A stretch of DNA of 64,000 nucleotides from NCBI GenBank assembly GCA_022778785.1, contig JALFSO010000086.1, positions 1 to 64,000 of the forward strand, in the 5' to 3' direction. Source of the stretch: Dysosmobacter sp. (lineage in GTDB: Bacteria > Bacillota > Clostridia > Oscillospirales > Oscillospiraceae). Numbering within the stretch: the first letter of the stretch is position 1; the number at the start of each line of letters is the position of its first letter. Shown piece by piece: positions 16,913 through 24,905 of the stretch. The notes beneath the pieces were generated by a model that saw only the letters and a list, made by a program, of their open reading frames with translations, was not told where the DNA came from and made no database searches. The translations under genes and the position numbers were made by a program.

Positions 16913-18046
16913 ATGTTTAAAGTGCTCAAGACCCAGGGCCGCGCGCGGCGCGGCGAGTTTTCCTGTGCCCACGGCGGCGTGGTCCAGACGCCGGTGTTCA
17001 TGAACGTGGGCACCCAGGGTGCCATCAAGGGCGGCGTCTCCGCTCACGATCTGAAAGAGGTGGGGTGCCAGATCGAACTCAGCAACACCTATCACCTTCA
17101 CCTGCGGCCCGGTGACAAGATCGTCCGCCAGCTGGGAGGACTTCACAAATTCATGGATTGGGACGGCCCCATCCTGACGGACTCCGGCGGCTTCCAGGTG
17201 TTCTCCCTGGCCAGCCTGCGGAAGATCAAGGAGGAGGGCGTCCATTTCGCCTCCCACATCGACGGCCACAAGATCTTCATGGGGCCGGAAGAGTCCATGC
17301 AGATCCAGTCCAACCTGGGCAGCGACATCGCCATGGCCTTTGACGAGTGCGTGGAGAATCCCGCCACCCACGAGTACGCCAAGGCCAGCTGCGAGCGGAC
17401 CCTGCGATGGCTGGAGCGGTGCAAGGCGGAGCACGACCGGCTCAACAGCCTGCCGGACACCATCAATCCCGGCCAGCTGCTGTTCGGCATCAACCAGGGA
17501 GCCACCTTCCCGGACCTGCGGGTGTGGCACATGCAGCAGATCGCCAAGATCGACTGCGACGGCTACGCCATCGGCGGACTGGCGGTGGGGGAGCCCACCC
17601 AGGTGATGTACGACATCATCGACGCGGTGGAGCCCCATATGCCCAAGGACAAGCCCCGCTATCTCATGGGTGTGGGGACGCCCAGCAACATCATCGAGGC
17701 GGTAAGCCGGGGCGTGGATTTCTTCGACTGCGTCATGCCCTCCCGCAATGGCCGCCACGGCAAGCTGTTTACCTGGGAGGGGACTGTCAACATTCTCAAC
17801 GAGAAGTACGCCACCGACGACCGGCCCATCAGCGAGAGCTGCCATTGCCCTGTATGCCGCAGCTTCTCCCGGGCGTATCTGCGCCACCTGTTCAAGGCGG
17901 ACGAGGTGCTGGCCCTGCGCTTCGCGGTGCTGCACAATCTGTACTTTTATAATGAGCTGGCGGCCCGCATCCGCCAGACCCTGGATGACGGCACCTTCGA
18001 CGACTTCCGGGCCCGGTACAGCGGACGGCTGGAGGAGCGGGTCTGA
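16913..18046 (+). CDS. tgt: queuine tRNA-guanine transglycosylase
   Basis: Tgt swaps guanine 34 of GUN-anticodon tRNAs for preQ1. The 377-residue protein has TPVFMNVGTQGAIK near the start, the active-site DSGGFQVFSL (about 85-95), GGLAVGEP and a zinc site CHCPVC...H in the C-terminal third. It is in one unit with queA, separated by 52 bp with AGGAG before the ATG. The preQ1 synthesis genes are not in this window. Confidence 0.97.
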   Translation: MFKVLKTQGRARRGEFSCAHGGVVQTPVFMNVGTQGAIKGGVSAHDLKEVGCQIELSNTYHLHLRPGDKIVRQLGGLHKFMDWDGPILTDSGGFQVFSLASLRKIKEEGVHFASHIDGHKIFMGPEESMQIQSNLGSDIAMAFDECVENPATHEYAKASCERTLRWLERCKAEHDRLNSLPDTINPGQLLFGINQGATFPDLRVWHMQQIAKIDCDGYAIGGLAVGEPTQVMYDIIDAVEPHMPKDKPRYLMGVGTPSNIIEAVSRGVDFFDCVMPSRNGRHGKLFTWEGTVNILNEKYATDDRPISESCHCPVCRSFSRAYLRHLFKADEVLALRFAVLHNLYFYNELAARIRQTLDDGTFDDFRARYSGRLEERV

Positions 18047-18073
18047 CAGGCACGCCATCCCCAAAGAAAGGTC

Positions 18074-18101
18074 TTGCAAAACCTGCTGTATTTGATATAA
18101 T
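18074..18101 (+). promoter_or_regulatory. promoter of yajC
   Basis: TTGCAA (18074-18079), a 16-bp spacer and TATAAT (18096-18101). It gives yajC its own transcript independent of queA-tgt. Confidence 0.7.
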
Positions 18102-18139
18102 ATTTCCATTCTGATTTTTACAAAGGAGTTTTTTGCACT

Positions 18140-18508
18140 ATGGAATCTATCGTAATGCTCGTTCTGCTGCTGGTCCTGTTCTACTTCATGCTCATCCGTC
18201 CGGAGAACAAGCGGAAGAAGGCAGCTGAGGAGCTGCGGAACAGCCTGAAGAAGGGCGACAAGGTCACCACCATCGGCGGCATTGTGGGCACCATCGTCCA
18301 GGTCAACGACGCAACTATCATCATTGAGACCAGTGAGGACCGCGTCCGCATGGAGCTGACCAAGTGGGCTGTCTCCACCACTGGCGTCCAGGCTACCGAT
18401 CAGCCGGAGGCCAAGAAGAAGGAAAAGAAGGAGATCTCTGACGCGGTCCCCGAGGAGCCCGCCGCTCCTGCTCCCGTCGAGAAGACCGAGGAGCCCTCTG
18501 AGAAGTAA
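18140..18508 (+). CDS. yajC: preprotein translocase subunit YajC
   Basis: YajC associates with SecDF and the SecYEG channel in the membrane. The 122-residue product has one N-terminal helix (residues 2-20), then the conserved RPENKRKKAAEELRNSLKKG and GDKVTTIGGIVGTIV segments. The tail is long and charged, Lys/Glu/Pro-rich. A position after tgt is classic. secD/secF do not follow here; the next gene is a TIGR04086-type membrane protein. Confidence 0.93.
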   Translation: MESIVMLVLLLVLFYFMLIRPENKRKKAAEELRNSLKKGDKVTTIGGIVGTIVQVNDATIIIETSEDRVRMELTKWAVSTTGVQATDQPEAKKKEKKEISDAVPEEPAAPAPVEKTEEPSEK

Positions 18509-18542
18509 GGCGTCCTGATTTTCTGAAAACTCCATCATAAGA

Positions 18543-18597
18543 AGGGTCTCCCTTGTCATATGCTCCAACAGGGCATACGGCAGGGGAGGCCCTTTTT
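18543..18597 (+). terminator. terminator after yajC
   Basis: A 10-bp outer stem (18543-18552 with 18584-18593, one G-T pair) with further internal pairing in the loop is followed by five T residues (18593-18597). Confidence 0.75.
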
Positions 18598-18632
18598 GCA
18601 CAGATCCGCTTTACCGGACATTTCATGATATG

Positions 18633-18652
18633 TGCCGCGCACAGCGGCGGAA
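18633..18652 (+). repeat. 20-nt leader hairpin, copy 1
   Basis: TGCCGCGCACAGCGGCGGAA, a small hairpin (GCCGC / GCGGC), lies 12 nt before the ATG at 18665. An identical copy at the same distance precedes ispA (34104-34123), and the nucleotides between hairpin and ATG are also alike. Confidence 0.8.
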
Positions 18653-18664
18653 TGGGGGATCACT

Positions 18665-19078
18665 ATGTCAAAACAGAAGGAATCGGATGCGGCATTTCTG
18701 AAGGGGACGGGAATGACCCTGCTCCTGTACATTCTGCTGCAAATGCTGCTGGCGTTGTTGGCGGTAAAAGGGGCACTGCCGGAAAAACGGCTTTTCCCGG
18801 CCCAGGCGGTCACTGCCGTGCTGGCGATGCTTCCCGGGGGACTGTATGCCGCACGGCGGTCCGGCCTGGGAGCGTTGCCGGCGGCGATGCTCACTGCGCT
18901 GAGCTTTGCCGTTCTGCTGTCCCTTGTGGGACTGCTGGTCTACGACGGCGTCGCACAGACCGGACAGACGGTGGTCCTACTGCTGGCCGCAGCCGCAGGC
19001 GGGCTTCTGGCAGGCCTGCTGGGAGGCGGCGGGAAGAAGAAACGGAAAAAACGTCCCGCGGTCCGGCGGCGGAACTGA
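18665..19078 (+). CDS. TIGR04086 family membrane protein
   Basis: This 137-residue protein has four predicted hydrophobic helices and a strongly basic tail (GGGGKKKRKKRPAVRRR). The helix pattern, GG-rich loops and location beside yajC match the TIGR04086/YrzE family of Firmicutes, whose function is unknown. The ATG at 18665 is chosen for its GGGGGA ribosome site; the longer frame from 18632 would read through the leader hairpin. It stands alone between terminators. Confidence 0.7.
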   Translation: MSKQKESDAAFLKGTGMTLLLYILLQMLLALLAVKGALPEKRLFPAQAVTAVLAMLPGGLYAARRSGLGALPAAMLTALSFAVLLSLVGLLVYDGVAQTGQTVVLLLAAAAGGLLAGLLGGGGKKKRKKRPAVRRRN

Positions 19079-19188
19079 CGCCGCCGTCAGCCCCATTGAC
19101 AAAACGCACAATCCTGACAAATTCATCACAAACTCTCTTCCGCACTGCCGGCGGTCCGGCGGAAGAGAGGAGGGGGGACGGTTTTCGA

Positions 19189-19238
19189 AGATATGGTGCG
19201 GCAGTTGACACAGCGGCACCATATCTGGGCCTCTTTTT
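19189..19238 (+). terminator. terminator after the TIGR04086 gene
   Basis: AGATATGGTGC (19189-19199) pairs perfectly with 19216-19226, then GGGCC and a CTCTTTTT tract up to 19238. Confidence 0.55.
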
Positions 19239-19274
19239 AGGCGAATTCCGCCCCTCCCATCACTATTTTACGAA

Positions 19275-19302
19275 GTTAACATAATATAGTTAACATAATA
19301 TT
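19275..19302. repeat. tandem 14-bp direct repeat
   Basis: GTTAACATAATATA occurs twice in a row with one mismatch in the last position, and a related TAGCATAATTTA follows. It may be a regulator site or a sporulation-sigma promoter for the downstream spoIIM gene. Confidence 0.7.
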
Positions 19303-19446
19303 TAGCATAATTTACAAAAAGAAAAAATCTCCCGGGAATTCCTTGCGAAAACCAGGTTTTTGGAATATGATGAATGCATCAGGATTTACGTCAACCGCCT
19401 CATAATCAGCGATGAAAGCGCATAGGCTTTCCCGAGGTGAGGCGGA

Positions 19447-20091
19447 GTGACGGTACGAACAGAGCAGAGACAGGCCGTGCAGCGGCAGGAACGGAGCTTT
19501 CTTCTGGGACTGGTGCTGCTGGCCCTGTTCTTTTCGGCGGGGATCGTTCTGGGACAGGTCCTGTCAGAGCGGGTCCCGGCAGGCACAGGTGAGGAGTTGG
19601 AGCGGTATCTGACCGGCTATTTCTCCCTGAGCCGCGACCGGAGCCCGGATCGGAAGGTCCTGTTGTCCACACTGCTGATTTACTTCCGGTATCCGGTGCT
19701 GGCGTTTCTGTTGGGCTTTGCGTCAGCAGGGGTGGTGCTGCTGCCGGTCGTGACCGTGGCGTATGGTTTTTTCCTGTCCTTCTCCGTCTGCTGCTTCACG
19801 GCGTCCTTTGGCGGCGGAGGAGTGCTGCTGGCGCTGGCCGTGTTCGGTCTGCGGTGCTTCGTGACGCTGCCGTGCTATTTCGCACTGGCGGTGCCGTCCG
19901 TGCAGAACGCCGCGGCGCTGGCAACCCTGTCCTTCGGACGTAGCGGCAGAAGAACACAGCCGGTCCGGTACGGCAGCGAGTGGTGGCTCCGTTCGGGGAT
20001 CGCCGCAGGCATCCTGTTGGCCGGAGTCCTGCTGGATCTGTTTCTGAGTCCAGCGCTACTGGAACTGGTACTGGAGCATATTTTGACCTGA
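19447..20091 (+). CDS. spoIIM: stage II sporulation protein M-like membrane protein
   Basis: The 214-residue protein has a basic N-terminal tail and about five helices (about 17-39, 75-100, 103-120, 122-145, 178-196). In Bacillus, SpoIIM works with SpoIID and SpoIIP in the septal peptidoglycan machine that drives forespore engulfment. The call rests on topology and on its position directly before xerD, the same as the Bacillus spoIIM-xerD neighbourhood. The GTG start has GAGGCGGA upstream. A generic SpoIIM/DUF95 membrane protein is the alternative. Confidence 0.75.
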   Translation: MTVRTEQRQAVQRQERSFLLGLVLLALFFSAGIVLGQVLSERVPAGTGEELERYLTGYFSLSRDRSPDRKVLLSTLLIYFRYPVLAFLLGFASAGVVLLPVVTVAYGFFLSFSVCCFTASFGGGGVLLALAVFGLRCFVTLPCYFALAVPSVQNAAALATLSFGRSGRRTQPVRYGSEWWLRSGIAAGILLAGVLLDLFLSPALLELVLEHILT

Positions 20092-20123
20092 ATGAAAATC
20101 ATCAAGAGGGAGGAGGCGTGCTG

Positions 20124-21008
20124 ATGACGAATCATATTGTGGCTTACGAGGCATATTTGTCCGGAGAGAAGCATGCCTCCGCCAATACGGTGAGTTCCTA
20201 TTTGCGGGACGTCCATCAGTTTGCGGATTATCTGCACGCCCAGGAGGACTGCACACCGGAGGACGCCGCGCCCGACATGGTGAAGAGCTGTATGGCCTGG
20301 ATGCAGGCGCGGGGGAAGTCCACCGCCTCCATTACCCGGTTTCTGGCCTCCCTCAAGTCTTTCTACAATTATCTGATGTCTGAAGGCGTGGTGAAGACGA
20401 ATCCCACCAAGGGTATCTCCGCCGCCAAGGCGGAGCGGAAATACCCGGAGATCCTTACCTCCAAAGAGGTGGAGCTGTTTCTGGAGCAGCCCCAGTGCGT
20501 GGACGCCAAGGGCTGCCGGGACCACGCCATGCTGGAGCTGCTGTACGCCACCGGCATTCGGGTCAGCGAGCTGATCTCCCTGGACCTGGACGACCTGAAT
20601 CTGTCCGCAGGCTTCATCCGCTGCCGAAGCAAAGGTCGGGAGCGGATCATCCCCATGTACCGCACCGCCGTCAAGGCGCTGCAGGACTATGTCCGGAACG
20701 TCCGGCCACAGATCATCGCCGACACCGAGGAACCGGCTCTGTTCGTCAATATGAACGGCGAGCGGATGAGCCGTCAGGGATTCTGGAAGATCATCAAATT
20801 CTATCAGGAGAAGGCGGGCATCCAGAAGGACATCACGCCCCACACGCTGCGCCACTCCTTTGCCGTCCATCTGCTGGAGAACGGTGCGGACCTGCACTCC
20901 ATCCAGGAGATGCTGGGCCACGCGGACATCTCCTCCACCCAGATCTACACCCACGTCATCAAGAACCAGTTGAAGGACGTTTATCAGAAGGCCCATCCCA
21001 GGGCGTGA
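20124..21008 (+). CDS. xerD: site-specific tyrosine recombinase XerD
   Basis: XerD, with XerC, resolves chromosome dimers at dif. The 294-residue product has an N-terminal SAM-like domain (1-90) and a catalytic domain with TGIRVSEL (first Arg), HTLRHSF (His-x-x-Arg), LGHADISSTQIYTHV (His and the nucleophilic Tyr). I chose the ATG at 20124, after GGGAGGAGG; the longer frame from 19980 lies inside spoIIM. A second full-length Xer protein is encoded at 60649-61674. Confidence 0.93.
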   Translation: MTNHIVAYEAYLSGEKHASANTVSSYLRDVHQFADYLHAQEDCTPEDAAPDMVKSCMAWMQARGKSTASITRFLASLKSFYNYLMSEGVVKTNPTKGISAAKAERKYPEILTSKEVELFLEQPQCVDAKGCRDHAMLELLYATGIRVSELISLDLDDLNLSAGFIRCRSKGRERIIPMYRTAVKALQDYVRNVRPQIIADTEEPALFVNMNGERMSRQGFWKIIKFYQEKAGIQKDITPHTLRHSFAVHLLENGADLHSIQEMLGHADISSTQIYTHVIKNQLKDVYQKAHPRA

Positions 21009-21032
21009 CAGCGCATTACATATGCCGGATGG

Positions 21033-21065
21033 CGGAGCCACCGCGTTTGCGGCGGCTCCGTTTTT
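21033..21065 (+). terminator. terminator after xerD
   Basis: CGGAGCC-A-CCGC (21033-21044) pairs with GCGG-C-GGCTCCG (21049-21060), followed by TTTTT. Confidence 0.85.
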
Positions 21066-21158
21066 GCATGTCCGGCGCTATGAAAAAAATTTTTCCCGTC
21101 CGCAATCAAAATCCGCTTCCAGAGACTCTAATCATCAGAAAGAGAGAGGAGGGACGCC

Positions 21159-21638
21159 ATGGACCGCCAGGAATTCGCCCGCCGGACAGACGCCGTCAAA
21201 GCCCGCCTGTACCGCACGGCGTATCTGTACCTGGGCAGCGAGGCCGACGCCCTGGAGGCGGTGGATGAGACGGTGTATCAGGCCCTGCGCCACCTGAAGC
21301 AGCTCCATCAGCCGGAGTTCTTCGACACCTGGATCACCCGCATCCTCATCAACCAGTGCCACCGGGAGCTGCGTCGCCGGAAACGGTTCGCCCCGGAAGG
21401 GGAGGAAGCCCTGCCGGACACCGCCGGTCCCGATGATTATGACGCCCTGCCGTTGAAGGAGGCCATCCGCCGCCTGCCGGAGGAGCTGCGTCAGGTGGTG
21501 GTGCTGCGGTACTTCGGCGGATACACCCTGTCAGAGACCGCCGCGGCGCTGGATATTCCCCAGGGGACGGCGTCCACCCGACAGCGCCGGGCGCTGCAGC
21601 TGCTGCGATTGGAATTGGGAGAGGAGGCGAAGCCATGA
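21159..21638 (+). CDS. ECF-type RNA polymerase sigma factor
   Basis: The 159-residue product has a sigma region 2 (about 14-80) and a region 4 (about 105-150, with LPEELRQVVVLRYFGGYTLSE), and no region 3, as in extracytoplasmic-function sigma factors. Its stop overlaps the start of a DUF4179 membrane protein by 4 bp. Such pairs usually form a sigma/anti-sigma signalling unit. GAGAGGAGG precedes the ATG. An A/T-rich stretch at 21080-21120 could hold an autoregulated ECF promoter, but no clear hexamers were assigned. Confidence 0.9.
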   Translation: MDRQEFARRTDAVKARLYRTAYLYLGSEADALEAVDETVYQALRHLKQLHQPEFFDTWITRILINQCHRELRRRKRFAPEGEEALPDTAGPDDYDALPLKEAIRRLPEELRQVVVLRYFGGYTLSETAAALDIPQGTASTRQRRALQLLRLELGEEAKP

Positions 21639-23026
21639 ACCGCAATCCGGAATACGAAGCCCTGCTGGCGGAGCTGGAAAACACCCCGGAAGAACTGAAA
21701 ACCGTTGTTCAAAAAACACTGTCAAGGGATTATCATTCACAGAAGAAACGGCGGATCTTCGGCATTCCCGCCGTCAGTCTGGCAGCCTGCTTTGCCGGAT
21801 TCGTCCTGCTGGTGAACCTGTTCCCGCCCTTTGCCCGGGCCTGCGGCTCCGTGCCGGTGCTGCGGGAGTTGGCGAAGGCCGTGGCCTGGTCGCCGTCCCT
21901 CAGCGCCGCCGTGGAAAATGACTACGTTCAGCCCGTGGGACAGTCCCAGACGGTGAACGGCATCACCGCCACGATCCAGTACATTATCGTGGACCGGAAG
22001 CAGGTGAACATCTTCTTCACCCTGGAGGGGGACTACGACAACCTCTCCGCCGAGATGCCGGAATTCACCCCGGATCAGCACTGCTCCATCATGGGCGCCG
22101 ACTACCGCCAGCCTCCCGGAAGCCTGCTGCAATTCACCCTGGACTACATGGACGGCGACGTCCCGGAGGGCTTCACCATGACCTTCGGCGCGACGACCTA
22201 TACCGAGGACATGACCCACACAGAGGAACCCACGGAGTACTCCATGCTGGACGAACCTCAGCCGGAGGAGCCGGACATCCTGGCGCAGTTCACCTTCGAT
22301 ATGACCTTTGACCCGGACTACACCGCCAAAGGAGAGCTGATCCCGGTGAACCGGACCTTTCCGCTGGACGACCAGACCGTCACGGTGACGGAGGCGGAGG
22401 TCTATCCCACCCATGTGCGAATGAACGTGACCGGGGACCCGGACAACACCGCCTGGCTGAAGAGCCTGGACTTCTGTCTGGAGAACGAGCGGGGCGAGAC
22501 ATTTGCATCCATCACCAACGGCATCAGCGCTACTGGTGACCCGGAGGGCAGTCCCGCCATGCTGTCCTACTGGCTGAACAGCCCCTACTTCAGCAGCAGC
22601 GAACATCTGACGCTCCGCATCACCGGCGCCAAATGGCTGGACAAAGACCGGGAGCGGGTGCGCATCGACCTGGAAAACGGAACGGCGGACTGGCTGCCGG
22701 AGGGCGTGGAGCTGTACAGCGCGGAGCGCCGTGACAACGGCTGGCTTGTCCAGTTCAGCGTTCTGGAAAAGGAGGGCCACCATTTTTCGCCCTTCGGCAT
22801 GACCTATTATGACGCGGAGGGAAACCAACACGAGGGCAACGGCATCTCCATGACCACCGGCTCGCCCTACATCGAAGGTCCCATCACAGAGCCGTTGGAG
22901 GAATCGGAGGGCCGGCTCTACGTGGTGCTGCCCCTCAGCGGATACGACGGCGGCGAGGTGTGGCTGTGCCCCAACTACAGCTATGTCACCACCGAGACGA
23001 TCCCTGTGGCCGTTCCCATCAAATGA
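21635..23026 (+). CDS. DUF4179 membrane protein, probable anti-sigma factor
   Basis: This 463-residue protein starts with a cytoplasmic part of about 43 residues, then one membrane helix (about 45-66), then a large extracellular beta-rich region with repeated Asp/Thr/Tyr strands. The order matches DUF4179/anti-sigma proteins that follow ECF sigma factors in Clostridia. The cytoplasmic end would hold the sigma factor and the outer part would sense a wall or envelope signal. The sensed signal is not evident. It is translationally coupled to the sigma gene (ATGA overlap). Confidence 0.85.
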   Translation: MNRNPEYEALLAELENTPEELKTVVQKTLSRDYHSQKKRRIFGIPAVSLAACFAGFVLLVNLFPPFARACGSVPVLRELAKAVAWSPSLSAAVENDYVQPVGQSQTVNGITATIQYIIVDRKQVNIFFTLEGDYDNLSAEMPEFTPDQHCSIMGADYRQPPGSLLQFTLDYMDGDVPEGFTMTFGATTYTEDMTHTEEPTEYSMLDEPQPEEPDILAQFTFDMTFDPDYTAKGELIPVNRTFPLDDQTVTVTEAEVYPTHVRMNVTGDPDNTAWLKSLDFCLENERGETFASITNGISATGDPEGSPAMLSYWLNSPYFSSSEHLTLRITGAKWLDKDRERVRIDLENGTADWLPEGVELYSAERRDNGWLVQFSVLEKEGHHFSPFGMTYYDAEGNQHEGNGISMTTGSPYIEGPITEPLEESEGRLYVVLPLSGYDGGEVWLCPNYSYVTTETIPVAVPIK

Positions 23027-23160
23027 TTCGTGCAGAATGACGCTCATCAATTTCTGTATGTGCCGGTAAAATGGTGCCGGAAATGCCCTTCAGCGCCTTC
23101 CAGATTAACATAGTGATCCCCCTGCCGTGATGGACGGTCAGACAATTCTCTGTGTCAACA

Positions 23161-23200
23161 AGCCGGAGAGAATGCGCACGGCGCATTCTCTCCGGCTTTT
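23161..23200 (+). terminator. terminator after the sigma/anti-sigma pair
   Basis: A 17-bp perfect stem (23161-23177 with 23181-23197) with a 3-nt loop is followed by TTTT. Confidence 0.85.
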
Positions 23201-23239
23201 CTGCGGGTTTCAGCAGAGAATTTCGACGTGTTTTCCCTG

Positions 23240-23268
23240 TTGCGCTCCGCCTTCAAATTTGCTATACT
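23240..23268 (+). promoter_or_regulatory. promoter of the ruv operon
   Basis: TTGCGC (23240-23245), 17 bp, TATACT (23263-23268), ending about 30 bp before the ruvC start. Confidence 0.65.
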
Positions 23269-23299
23269 GACATAGAATGTAACCTGGAAGGGGAGGCCC

Positions 23300-23809
23300 A
23301 TGCGCATTTTAGGCATTGATCCCGGCGTGGCCACCATCGGCTTCGGTCTGGTGGAGGCGGAGAGGGCACAAGTCCATATGCTGACCTACGGGGCCATCAC
23401 CACCCCGGCGGGGCTGCCTCTCTCCAAGCGGCTGTACCAGATCGCCACGGACATGGAGGACCTCATCGGCCAGACGAAGCCGGACGCCATCGCCATTGAG
23501 GAGCTGTTCTTCAACAACAATATCACCACCGGCATCGCCGTGGCCCACGGCCGGGGCGTCATCCTGTACGCCGCCGAGAAATGCGGCATCCCGCTCCATG
23601 AGTACACGCCGTCGCAGGTGAAGATGGCGGTGGTGGGCTACGGCAAGGCGGAGAAGCGCCAGGTGATGGACATGACCCGCCGTCTGCTGAAGCTGAAGTC
23701 GGTGCCCCGTCCGGACGACGCCGCCGACGCGCTGGCCCTGGCCATCTGCCACGCCAGAAGCGCCACATCCCGTCTGCCCCAGGTCACGGATGTGAAGGAA
23801 ACTATTTAA
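23300..23809 (+). CDS. ruvC: Holliday junction endonuclease RuvC
   Basis: RuvC cuts Holliday junctions symmetrically. The 169-residue protein has the RNase H-like acidic set: Asp in GIDPGVATIGFG (D7), Glu in IEELFFNN (about 68) and the C-terminal pair in DDAADALALAICH (about 140). GGGGAGG precedes the ATG. It starts the ruvC-ruvA-DUF6054-ruvB unit. The 90 bp before ruvA contain two copies of AATCAGAAAT but no terminator. Confidence 0.96.
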   Translation: MRILGIDPGVATIGFGLVEAERAQVHMLTYGAITTPAGLPLSKRLYQIATDMEDLIGQTKPDAIAIEELFFNNNITTGIAVAHGRGVILYAAEKCGIPLHEYTPSQVKMAVVGYGKAEKRQVMDMTRRLLKLKSVPRPDDAADALALAICHARSATSRLPQVTDVKETI

Positions 23810-23899
23810 CGAATCAGAAATCAAAAATGAGGAATCAGAAATTTTCTGTAACCACATCAACGCCTGATTTCTCGGTTGGAGACACGCTGGAGGATACAT

Positions 23900-24505
23900 A
23901 TGTTCTACTATCTGGATGGTACGGTGGCGGAGATCCTTCCGTATCTGGCCGTCATCGACTGCGGCGGCGTGGGCTACGCCTGTAAGACTACCAACAACAC
24001 CCTGAGCCGTCTGAAAAAGGGCCAGAAGGGGAAGCTCTACACCTATCTCAACGTGGGCGATGGCATCTTCGAGTTGTACGGCTTCGCCACCCAGAACGAG
24101 CTGAACAGCTTCAAGCTGCTCATCAGCGTCTCCGGCGTGGGGCCCAAGGCGGCGCTGGCCATTCTGTCCTCCACAACGCCGGAATCCCTGGCCATGGCCA
24201 TCGTGACGGAGGACGCCAAGACCCTGACGGCGGCGCCGGGCATCGGCAAGAAGATCGCCCAGCGCATCATCCTGGAGCTGAAGGATAAGATGAGCAAGGA
24301 GACCGCCGCCGGTCTGGACTTCTCCGGCGGTCAGGGCATCCCAGCGGAAACCGTGTTCACCAGCAAGGCCGCCGAGGCCGTACAGGCGCTGGCGGTGCTG
24401 GGCTATTCCAGTCAGGAGGCCGCTCAGGCCATGAAGGGCGTGGACGTGGAAGGACTGCCTCTGGAGGAGATCATCCGTCAGAGCCTGAAAAAGATGGTGA
24501 AGTGA
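23900..24505 (+). CDS. ruvA: Holliday junction DNA helicase subunit RuvA
   Basis: RuvA binds the four-way junction and loads RuvB. The 201-residue product has an N-terminal OB fold (MFYYLDGTVAEI...), two helix-hairpin-helix segments (VSGVGPKAALAIL, PGIGKKIAQRIILELK) and a C-terminal domain III (about 155-201) that contacts RuvB. I take the ATG at 23900 (CTGGAGG upstream) rather than an earlier in-frame start, because MFYYL is the usual N-terminus. Confidence 0.96.
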   Translation: MFYYLDGTVAEILPYLAVIDCGGVGYACKTTNNTLSRLKKGQKGKLYTYLNVGDGIFELYGFATQNELNSFKLLISVSGVGPKAALAILSSTTPESLAMAIVTEDAKTLTAAPGIGKKIAQRIILELKDKMSKETAAGLDFSGGQGIPAETVFTSKAAEAVQALAVLGYSSQEAAQAMKGVDVEGLPLEEIIRQSLKKMVK

Positions 24506-24506
24506 C

Positions 24507-24860
24507 ATGGCAAAATTCGAGTGCACCATCACGGGAGACTTCGATGCCGTATTGCAGCGCCTGCACAACGGCATCCTTAGCGGCAGCGCCTCCGCCACCT
24601 ATGAGGACGGCAGCGACTACGCCGCCGGGGACGTCCGCTACGCCGTCCGGGTTTACGAGCGGTACAGCTTTGCCGGCGGCAACCGGGTGAGTCTGAACCT
24701 GACGCTGGCGGGCAGGGGAGAGGATCTGTTCCTCTCCGCCATCACCTCCGGCGGCAGTCAGGCCGTGTTTTTCAAGGTCAACACCTGGGGTGAGGAGATG
24801 TTTCTGGAAAGTGTCCGGGATATCCTGGAGTCCTTCGGGAGCCGGGACTGCCGGTTTTAA
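24507..24860 (+). CDS. DUF6054 family protein
   Basis: A small soluble 117-residue protein of unknown function that begins one base after the ruvA stop. It has the conserved pattern MAKFECTITGDF, then VRVYERYSFAGGNRVSLN, then SAITSGGSQAVFFKVNTWGE, which I associate with DUF6054. There is no signal peptide or membrane helix. Its place between ruvA and ruvB suggests co-expression with branch-migration genes, but no DNA-binding motif is visible. Confidence 0.75.
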   Translation: MAKFECTITGDFDAVLQRLHNGILSGSASATYEDGSDYAAGDVRYAVRVYERYSFAGGNRVSLNLTLAGRGEDLFLSAITSGGSQAVFFKVNTWGEEMFLESVRDILESFGSRDCRF

Positions 24861-24905
24861 AGCTCTCCCGGCGCAGGGGATATGGAAACCTAAGGAAGTG
24901 ACATT

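Larger units (their letters stand above)
19079..19446. other. intergenic region with two hairpins and AT-rich direct repeats
   Basis: It holds an 11-bp stem (19133-19143 with 19159-19169), a second 11-bp stem (19189-19199 with 19216-19226) followed by a T-tract, then an AT-rich patch with two tandem copies of GTTAACATAATATA (19275-19302). No reading frame is convincing. The AT-rich part is probably the control region of spoIIM-xerD; no sigma-A promoter with good spacing was seen. Confidence 0.6.

Noticed and set aside
19980..20123. N-terminal extension of xerD
   Set aside because: The added codons lie inside spoIIM. The ATG at 20124 has a strong ribosome site and gives the usual length.
23820..23880. 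Two AATCAGAAAT copies between ruvC and ruvA as a mobile repeat
   Set aside because: The copies are short and lack terminal inverted repeats or target duplications. They may be a remnant, but there is no support.
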